From Acidimangrovimonas sp. (GTDB lineage: Bacteria; Pseudomonadota; Alphaproteobacteria; Rhodobacterales; Rhodobacteraceae), in assembly GCA_030147905.1 (NCBI GenBank), contig JASBUM010000692.1:1-5283 (forward strand): 5,283 bases of DNA, in the 5' to 3' direction. Shown here one piece after another: positions 1 through 3,596 of this stretch. How positions within the stretch are numbered: the stretch's first letter is position 1; every line of letters starts with the position of its first letter. The notes below the pieces were generated by a model. That model saw only the letters and a program-made list of their open reading frames with translations, ran no database searches and was not told the DNA's origin. Position numbers and translations under genes: made by a program.

Positions 1-1
1 A

Positions 2-136
2 CGTTTCAAGGACGAGGTGAAGGAAGTGACCTCGGGCCAGGAATGCGGGATGGCCTTCGAGAACTACGAGGATGTCCGTCCCGGCGACGTGATCGAGATC
101 TTCGAACGCGAGGAGGTCGAGCGCAAGCTCGCCTGA
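2..136 (+). CDS. infB: Translation initiation factor IF-2, C-terminal end (partial)
   Basis: These are the last 44 codons and TGA stop of infB; the 5' part lies outside the window. IF-2 is the cytosolic GTPase that brings formylmethionyl-tRNA to the 30S subunit and promotes subunit joining. The visible peptide starts RFKDEVKEV, continues [19 protein letters not shown] and ends in ERKLA. This closely follows the end of domain IV (C2) of bacterial IF-2, as in the E. coli pattern RFKDDVNEV...ECGIG...NDVRTGDVIE, the part that recognises the formyl-methionyl end of the tRNA. No frame disruption is seen. A GC-rich hairpin lies 18 nt after the stop. No rbfA follows, unlike the enterobacterial nusA-infB-rbfA order, and the next genes run the opposite way, so infB is the last gene of its transcript here. 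Confidence 0.95.
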   Translation, partial: RFKDEVKEVTSGQECGMAFENYEDVRPGDVIEIFEREEVERKLA

Positions 137-153
137 CGACGCGCGGGTTGCGG

Positions 154-175
154 GCGCTCCGGTCTTCCGGGGCGC
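154..175 (+). terminator. Hairpin downstream of infB, possible terminator
   Basis: A 9-bp stem, GCGCTCCGG against CCGGGGCGC with one U-G wobble, closes on a TCTT loop 18 nt after the infB stop. Position fits transcription termination. There is no U tract after it, only an alternating GC run, so it is not a canonical intrinsic terminator. It could instead be an RNA 3'-end stabiliser or assist Rho-dependent termination. Confidence 0.5.
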
Positions 176-189
176 GCGCGCGCGCACGC
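172..189. repeat. Alternating purine-pyrimidine (GC) tract
   Basis: Eighteen consecutive bases alternate purine and pyrimidine, almost all GC with a single CA step. Such tracts can adopt Z-DNA under negative supercoiling, which would occur behind polymerase, but no function is shown. It overlaps the 3' arm of the infB hairpin and runs into a second small hairpin at 182-196 (GCGCAC, loop GCT, GTGCGC). Confidence 0.6.
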
Positions 190-216
190 TGTGCGCAAGC
201 CCGCCGCGCGAATGCA

Positions 217-244
217 CGAAACCGGGTCCCGCGAAACCGGGTCC
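217..244. repeat. Direct repeat, 13 bp, two copies at 15-bp period
   Basis: CGAAACCGGGTCC occurs at 217-229 and again at 232-244, separated by two bases (CG). This is a perfect tandem duplication in noncoding DNA between infB and the small gene. The likely origin is local replication slippage; a tandem protein-binding site is possible but unsupported. Confidence 0.75.
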
Positions 245-326
245 GTGGCCGGATGCGAAAGCGCTGGGACGCGGCGGCTCCGTTCGCGCGGTGCCAACCT
301 TCCCGGGACCAGGTGCCACCGGGCCA

Positions 327-363
327 CACGGCTTGGGCCGTGCCCCCGGCCGTCAGTGACGGC
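327..363. repeat. Two adjacent perfect small hairpins
   Basis: The first is CACGGC, loop TTGG, GCCGTG at 327-342. The second is GCCGTC, loop AGT, GACGGC at 349-363, and its right arm overlaps the first CAGTGAC repeat. Both stems are symmetrical enough to form in RNA from either strand, so they could act on read-through transcripts arriving from infB or from the opposing small gene. Confidence 0.5.
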
Positions 364-406
364 TCAGTGACGGTGCGGCACATCCAGTGGCGGTATCCAG
401 TGACAG
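353..406. repeat. Cluster of four YCAGTGRCRG decamers
   Basis: The decamers are TCAGTGACGG at 353-362, TCAGTGACGG at 364-373, CCAGTGGCGG at 384-393 and CCAGTGACAG at 397-406, all in the same orientation. A further CAGTGCG follows at 404-410. The last two decamers also share an 8-bp ATCCAGTG repeat (382-389, 395-402). Start-to-start spacings are 11, 20 and 13 bp. They are too short and too closely and irregularly spaced to be a CRISPR array. They may be decayed tandem duplications or a multi-site protein-binding region. Confidence 0.65.
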
Positions 407-417
407 TGCGATGTCTC

Positions 418-438
418 CGGCGCGGCCGGCCGGCGCCG
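418..438 (-). terminator. GC hairpin just after the small gene, possible terminator
   Basis: On either strand CGGCGC pairs with GCGCCG around a 9-base GC-rich loop. On the minus strand the hairpin begins 3 nt after the TGA stop of the 442-582 gene, where a terminator would sit. No U tract follows on the minus strand (the next bases read GAGACATC), so it is not a canonical intrinsic terminator. The interior also contains the palindrome GGCCGGCC (424-431). Confidence 0.4.
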
Positions 439-441
439 CGA

Positions 442-582
442 TCAGGCCGATTTACGGGACTCGACAGCCCGGCCGACATAGGTGCGCCCGTCGACCTGGA
501 TGACGATCTTGCCATCTTCGAGCTTGCGGATGAACGTGCCCTGAATCGAAACGCAACTGCCGATCATGATCGTGCGCAACAT
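442..582 (-). CDS. Small uncharacterised protein, 46 aa
   Basis: I do not recognise this protein with certainty. ATG at 582-580 opens a 46-codon frame ending in TGA at 444-442. The peptide begins MLRTIMIGSCVSIQG and ends in VESRKSA, with KLEDGKIVIQVDGRTYVGRAV between. Short alternating hydrophobic stretches broken by DG turns (VSIQGTFI, KIVIQV, RTYVGRAV) suggest a tiny all-beta fold. There is no signal peptide, membrane segment or catalytic motif; a single Cys sits at residue 10. About 80% of codons end in G or C (37 of 46), as expected for genes in this DNA. AGGG lies 7 nt before the ATG (593-590), a modest ribosome binding site; Met6 has none, so I chose the first ATG. A GC hairpin follows the stop. 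It lies 119 bp downstream of mutT on the same strand and converges on infB. A chance frame cannot be excluded. Confidence 0.55.
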   Translation of the reverse strand: MLRTIMIGSCVSIQGTFIRKLEDGKIVIQVDGRTYVGRAVESRKSA

Positions 583-649
583 GGTTCTGCCCTGCCCCTC
601 GTTTCCCGGGACCAATCTACTGGAGGTGCGGCAATCCGCCTAGCATCAA

Positions 650-680
650 ATGATATCCCGGCCACACACGATCACGTCAT
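650..680 (-). promoter_or_regulatory. Weak candidate promoter for the 46-codon gene
   Basis: Reading the minus strand, TATCAT (655-650) matches the -10 consensus at 5 of 6 positions. ATGACG (680-675) matches TTGACA at 4 of 6, but the spacer is 19 nt, longer than ideal. Transcription from here would leave a leader of roughly 60 nt containing the palindrome TCCCGGGA (604-611). This is a consensus match only. Confidence 0.22.
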
Positions 681-683
681 GAG

Positions 684-699
684 CGACCGGTCGCGGTCG
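684..699 (-). terminator. Hairpin immediately after mutT
   Basis: CGACCG and CGGTCG form a perfect 6-bp stem around a 4-nt loop, starting 2 nt after the mutT stop on the minus strand. The same bases include a 12-bp perfect palindrome, GCGACCGGTCGC (683-694), which could alternatively be a protein site. No U tract follows, so termination here is uncertain and read-through into the small gene is possible. Confidence 0.35.
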
Positions 700-701
700 G
701 G

Positions 702-1103
702 TCAAAGCCAGTCGCGCAGGATCGGGATCAGGGGCAGATCGGCGGGCGGCATGGGGATATCCGCCATTTCCGCCGGGCGCAGCCAGCGCAGCCGCTGCCC
801 CTCGCGCGGGGTCACGATGCCCTGCCAGCGCCGGCAGACATAAAGCGGCATCAGCAGGTGGAAATCGGCGTAGCCGTGGCTTGCGAACGCCAGCGGCGCA
901 AGGCAGCTGTCCCATGTCTCGATCCCCAGCTCCTCGTGCAGCTCGCGGATCAGGGCCGCTTCGGGGGTCTCGCCCCGCTCGACCTTGCCGCCGGGAAATT
1001 CCCACATTCCGGCCATGGATTTTCCCGCCGGGCGCTGCGCAAGCAAGACCCGGTCGTCGATATCGACCAGCGCGACAGCCGAGACCAATACGATATTGGT
1101 CAC
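702..1103 (-). CDS. mutT: MutT-type Nudix hydrolase (8-oxo-dGTP diphosphatase)
   Basis: This encodes 133 aa, close to E. coli MutT (129 aa). MutT family members hydrolyse 8-oxo-dGTP to the monophosphate in the cytosol, preventing A:T to C:G transversions. The Nudix box is complete: G39, E45, R53-E54-L55, E57-E58, G60-I61 in the GX5EX7REUXEEXGU pattern, with the preceding LLAQRPAGKSMAGMWEFPGG typical of MutT itself rather than of other Nudix branches. The start is GTG at 1103-1101, whose last two bases with the next A form the argJ stop (GTGA overlap). No Shine-Dalgarno sequence is evident there, so translation probably depends on coupling to argJ. No closer in-frame start preserves the first beta strand (IVLVSAVALV). 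A hairpin follows the stop. The exact nucleotide substrate is inferred from family membership. Confidence 0.93.
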   Translation of the reverse strand: MTNIVLVSAVALVDIDDRVLLAQRPAGKSMAGMWEFPGGKVERGETPEAALIRELHEELGIETWDSCLAPLAFASHGYADFHLLMPLYVCRRWQGIVTPREGQRLRWLRPAEMADIPMPPADLPLIPILRDWL

Positions 1104-2500
1104 GACCGGTAATCGGCGTTGATGTCGATGTAGCGATGGGTCAGGTCGCAGGTCCAGACCGTCTTGGCGGCGGTGCCCACGCCCAGGTCGACCTGGATCA
1201 GAAGCTCCTGCCCCTTCATGTGCGCCGCGCCCTCCTCTTCGCGATAATCGGGTGCGCGCCAGCCGTTTTCCGCCACGAGGATGTCGCCGAAACGGATCGA
1301 CAGCAGGTCGCGTTCCGCGCGCGCGCCGGATTTTCCGATGGCCGCCACGATGCGGCCCCAGTTCGGATCCTCGCCGGCGATCGCGGTCTTGACCAGGGGC
1401 GAATTGGCGATCGCCATGGCGGCGCGATGGGCGTCCTGGGCCGAGGCCGCGCCGGTGAGGCGGATCTCGACGAACTTGGTGGCGCCCTCGCCGTCGCGAA
1501 CCACCTGCTGCGCCAGATCCCGCATCACGCCATGCAGCGCTGTCTCAAAGGCGTGAGCGTCGGCGCCCGTCATGTCGGTAATCGGGCGGGCGGGGCTGTG
1601 GCCGGTGGCTGCAAGGATCAGGCTGTCGGAGGTCGAGGTATCCCCGTCCACCGTGATGGCGTTGAACGTCGCATCCACATTGCGCGAAAGCAGCATCTGC
1701 AGATCCGCCGGAGCGATCGCCGCATCGGTGAAGAGATAGACCAGCATCGTCGCCATGTCGGGCGCGATCATCCCCGAACCCTTGGCGATCCCGACGATGC
1801 GGATCGGACCGCCGTCGGCCTCGATCTCGGCCCAGGCGCCCTTGGGAAAGGTGTCGGTCGTCATGATCGCACGTGCTGCCGCTTCGGCCGCTTCTTCCGA
1901 CAACGCCACCTTCAGATCGTCCAGCCGGGCGGTGATACGGTCATCGGGGAGCGGCTCGCCGATGACGCCGGTGGAGCAGGACAGGACCCGTTCATGCGGC
2001 AGATCCAGCGCGGCCGCCACGCCCCGGGTCACGCGATCCACCGAGGCCTGGCCGGCCGCGCCGGTAAAGGCGTTGGCATTGCCGGAATTGACGATGATCG
2101 CGGCGCCGGCCTCGGATGCCGGATTGCCGGCAAGCTTGGCCTGACAGTCCATCACGCAGGCCGCGCGCGTGCTGGACCGCGTGAAGACACCGGCAAGTGC
2201 TGTCCCGGGCGCGAGCCCGACAAGCATCACGTCGGTCCGGCCGGGATAGCGCACGCCGGCGGCCGCGGCGGCAAAGGCCACCCCGCCGACCGCCGGAAGC
2301 GCGGGAAAGCCGCCCGCGGGCGCGAGCGGCGAGACCGGGCCCTTGGCCTTGGACGCAGTCGGTGCGGGGGCCGCGGTCTGCGGGGGGGGCGGGGCCGCTT
2401 CGGCGTCATGGGCCGCGATGCGCCGGCGCAGCTTCTTCAGCCGCGCCCGCAACGCCTTGGCCTCCGCCTTCCATTTCGCGGCCTTGTTCTTGTAGCCCAT
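1100..2500 (-). CDS. argJ: Bifunctional ornithine acetyltransferase / N-acetylglutamate synthase ArgJ
   Basis: ArgJ transfers the acetyl group from N-acetylornithine to glutamate, recycling it in cytosolic arginine synthesis; some members also use acetyl-CoA to make N-acetylglutamate. The 466-aa product carries the family landmarks: NSGNANA (138-144), STGVIGEPLP (176-185), TTDTFPK (214-220), KGSGMIAPDMATML (240-253), RDGEGATKF (335-343), AGEDPNWGRI (375-384) and the C-terminal INADYRS. Self-cleavage should occur between Ala250 and Thr251, making Thr251 the new N-terminal nucleophile of the beta chain. The core from about residue 55 is the usual length (~410 aa). Residues 1-53 are an added lysine/arginine/alanine-rich probable helix plus a Pro/Ala linker. 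No start codon occurs between the extension and the core, so the ATG at 2500 is kept; a G-rich stretch precedes it. It lies 20 bp downstream of the isomerase gene and overlaps mutT by 4 bp. Confidence 0.96.
   Translation of the reverse strand: MGYKNKAAKWKAEAKALRARLKKLRRRIAAHDAEAAPPPPQTAAPAPTASKAKGPVSPLAPAGGFPALPAVGGVAFAAAAAGVRYPGRTDVMLVGLAPGTALAGVFTRSSTRAACVMDCQAKLAGNPASEAGAAIIVNSGNANAFTGAAGQASVDRVTRGVAAALDLPHERVLSCSTGVIGEPLPDDRITARLDDLKVALSEEAAEAAARAIMTTDTFPKGAWAEIEADGGPIRIVGIAKGSGMIAPDMATMLVYLFTDAAIAPADLQMLLSRNVDATFNAITVDGDTSTSDSLILAATGHSPARPITDMTGADAHAFETALHGVMRDLAQQVVRDGEGATKFVEIRLTGAASAQDAHRAAMAIANSPLVKTAIAGEDPNWGRIVAAIGKSGARAERDLLSIRFGDILVAENGWRAPDYREEEGAAHMKGQELLIQVDLGVGTAAKTVWTCDLTHRYIDINADYRS
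2382..2389. repeat. argJ: Mononucleotide tract G8 (C8 in the argJ sense strand)
   Basis: Eight consecutive G on the plus strand encode part of the PPPP run in the linker joining the ArgJ N-terminal extension to its catalytic core. Tracts of this length are prone to polymerase slippage and to sequencing error. A one-base change would put the extension out of frame with the enzyme. Confidence 0.8.
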
Positions 2501-2520
2501 CGCGCCCCCCGGTCAGCGGA

Positions 2521-3411
2521 TCAGTTCTGCAGCAACTTCTGATCGCGCATGACCTTCGGGTCAATCCCCGAGGTGTCGCGGGTGATCTTCGCGTTCTTGG
2601 TCAGCGCGTCGATCTTCGCGGTCACGGCCTTTTGCTCGATTTCCTTGGCGAGCTTGCCGCGCACCTGATCTAGTGTCGGCACCTTGCCCGGGCGCGTGCC
2701 TTCGAGCTTGATGATGTGCCAGCCGAACTGGGTCTGCACCGGGTCGGAGACCTGCCCGGGCTTCAGCTTCATCACCGCATCCTCGAAGGGCTTGACCATC
2801 ATGCCCTTGCCGAACCAGCCCAGATCCCCGCCGTTCGCGGCCGAGCCGTCCTTGCTGTCCTGCTTGGCCAGCTTGGCAAAGCTCGCGCCCTTGTCGAGCT
2901 GGGCCTTGATCTTCTCGGCCTCCTGCTTGGTCGAGACCAGGATATGCGCGGCGTGATATTCGGTGCCCGGCTTCACGTCGGCATATTGCTTCTTGTAGGC
3001 GGCATTGAGCGCGGCGTCGGTGACGGCGGACTTGGTGATCTCGTTCAGGGCCACGCCGGCGACGAAGGCGCGCTGGCTGTTTTCAAGCGCCAGCTTGTCC
3101 TGCTTGGTCATCTTGCCCTGCATCGACTGCTCCAGCAGCGACTGCTGGATCAGCTGGTCGACGATCCCCTTGAACAGAACCGGATCGGGGAGCTGGCGAT
3201 ACTGGGGCGGAAGCTGATCGCGAAGCGCGATGACATTGCCCAGCGTGATCTTGGTGCCGTTCACCGTTGCGACGACCGTGTCGGCGGTCGGCGCCGGCTT
3301 GGCGGCCGTCGCGGTATCGGCCGCCGGCTTCGTCGCCGTCTGGGCCATAACCGGTGCGGCCAGGCCCAGCGCCAGCGCGGTCCCAAGGCACAATTTCGTC
3401 AATTTCGGCAT
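2521..3411 (-). CDS. Exported PpiC/parvulin-type peptidyl-prolyl cis-trans isomerase
   Basis: This encodes 296 aa. Residues 1-23 are a Sec signal peptide: K3 and K6, hydrophobic LGTALALGLAAP, then VMA before Gln24, a good signal peptidase I site. Cys8 lies inside the hydrophobic stretch and is not a lipobox, so the mature protein should be soluble and periplasmic. A Pro/Ala/Thr-rich segment (25-45) leads to a helical SurA/PrsA-like chaperone region (about 46-145). The rotamase domain at 152-237 contains HAAHILV, NGGDLGWFGKGMMVKPFEDA and QFGWHIIKLE. A short helical tail follows. Parvulins speed proline isomerisation and help fold exported or outer-membrane proteins. AGGAG (3424-3420) stands 8 nt before the ATG, fixing the start. 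It is divergent from secA and first in a probable operon with argJ and mutT. It is shorter than SurA (one rotamase domain, not two), so no symbol is given. Confidence 0.94.
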   Translation of the reverse strand: MPKLTKLCLGTALALGLAAPVMAQTATKPAADTATAAKPAPTADTVVATVNGTKITLGNVIALRDQLPPQYRQLPDPVLFKGIVDQLIQQSLLEQSMQGKMTKQDKLALENSQRAFVAGVALNEITKSAVTDAALNAAYKKQYADVKPGTEYHAAHILVSTKQEAEKIKAQLDKGASFAKLAKQDSKDGSAANGGDLGWFGKGMMVKPFEDAVMKLKPGQVSDPVQTQFGWHIIKLEGTRPGKVPTLDQVRGKLAKEIEQKAVTAKIDALTKNAKITRDTSGIDPKVMRDQKLLQN

Positions 3412-3419
3412 TCAAGCAA

Positions 3420-3424
3420 CTCCT
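3420..3424 (-). promoter_or_regulatory. Ribosome binding site of the isomerase gene
   Basis: AGGAG on the minus strand, 8 nt upstream of the ATG at 3411, is the strongest Shine-Dalgarno match in the window and supports the chosen start. Confidence 0.8.
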
Positions 3425-3450
3425 GCGAAGGCCGCGACAGTCTCGCGACG

Positions 3451-3479
3451 TTGACACTCTACCGGCAGCCGCTTACATC
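3451..3479 (+). promoter_or_regulatory. Candidate sigma-70 promoter for secA
   Basis: TTGACA (3451-3456) is a perfect -35 hexamer, followed after 17 nt by TACATC (3474-3479), a poor -10 match (3 of 6). Transcription would begin near 3486 and give a secA leader of about 110 nt. A strong -35 with a weak -10 is common for alphaproteobacterial promoters. CGCGAC occurs twice just upstream (3433-3438, 3444-3449), 11 bp apart. No transcription data are available here. Confidence 0.5.
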
Positions 3480-3500
3480 GCAGACGACGTATGAGCAGAA
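3472..3500 (-). promoter_or_regulatory. Weak candidate promoter for the isomerase-argJ-mutT operon
   Basis: On the minus strand TTCTGC (3500-3495) and TGTAAG (3477-3472) are 17 nt apart, but the -35 is poor; the -10 matches 4 of 6. The -10 overlaps the candidate secA -10 on the other strand. The divergent gene order requires a minus-strand promoter somewhere in 3412-3596, but this exact assignment is tentative. Confidence 0.2.
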
Positions 3501-3596
3501 CTTGCCGGTCCTTCCGCGCCGTTCTAGGCAAGGGTGGGGTGGCGGGCAAGCAAAAGCCTCACACGATCCTGTCAGGAACGACCTTGCGGAGAAGAG
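3480..3596 (+). promoter_or_regulatory. secA 5' leader region with inverted repeats and a G-run cluster
   Basis: The predicted untranslated leader contains CTTGCC (3501-3506) facing GGCAAG (3527-3532), with a second GGCAAG at 3545-3550 that could compete for the same partner. It also contains closely packed G runs at 3532-3546 separated by single bases, and a small inverted repeat, TCCTG-T-CAGGA (3567-3577). No SecM-like arrest peptide is recognised. Regulation through this leader is conjecture. Confidence 0.4.
3588..3591 (+). promoter_or_regulatory. secA: Ribosome binding site of secA
   Basis: GGAG, within the purine-rich run GGAGAAGAG, lies 5 nt before the ATG at 3597 and supports that start over any in-frame alternative. 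Confidence 0.75.

Larger units (their letters stand above)
137..441. other. Convergent intergenic spacer, no gene seen, rich in hairpins and short repeats
   Basis: This 305-bp gap lies between the 3' ends of infB (+) and the 46-codon gene (-). Open frames crossing it are arginine-rich, lack ribosome binding sites and run into real genes on the other strand or frame, so I see no coding sequence. It holds the hairpin at 154-175, an 18-bp alternating purine-pyrimidine run at 172-189, perfect 6-bp stems at 182-196, 327-342 and 349-363, a GC hairpin at 418-438, a 13-bp direct repeat at 217-244 and a cluster of CAGTGAC-like repeats at 353-410. None of the hairpins is followed by a U tract. I see no tRNA-like fold. 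Confidence 0.7.

Noticed and set aside
353..410. CRISPR-like array
   Set aside because: The units are only about 10 bp, with spacers of 1-10 bp and unequal length. There are no cas genes and no leader. They are simple short repeats.
137..441. tRNA or other standard RNA gene in the spacer
   Set aside because: I could not find a cloverleaf, a T-loop GTTCRA motif or a CCA end on either strand. The hairpins are isolated and short.
6..515. 169-codon minus-strand frame over infB and the spacer
   Set aside because: It is antisense to infB, extremely arginine/proline-rich and low-complexity, and overlaps the better-supported small gene on the same strand in another frame.
43..843. 266-codon plus-strand frame crossing infB, the spacer, the small gene and mutT
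   Set aside because: It is out of frame with infB, antisense to mutT and the small gene, arginine-rich, and has no ribosome binding site. It reflects GC-rich DNA with few stop codons.
881..2542. 553-codon plus-strand frame antisense to mutT and argJ
   Set aside because: It is a mirror of the codon bias of two confidently identified genes. Its product is rich in Arg, Gly and His and has no recognisable domain.
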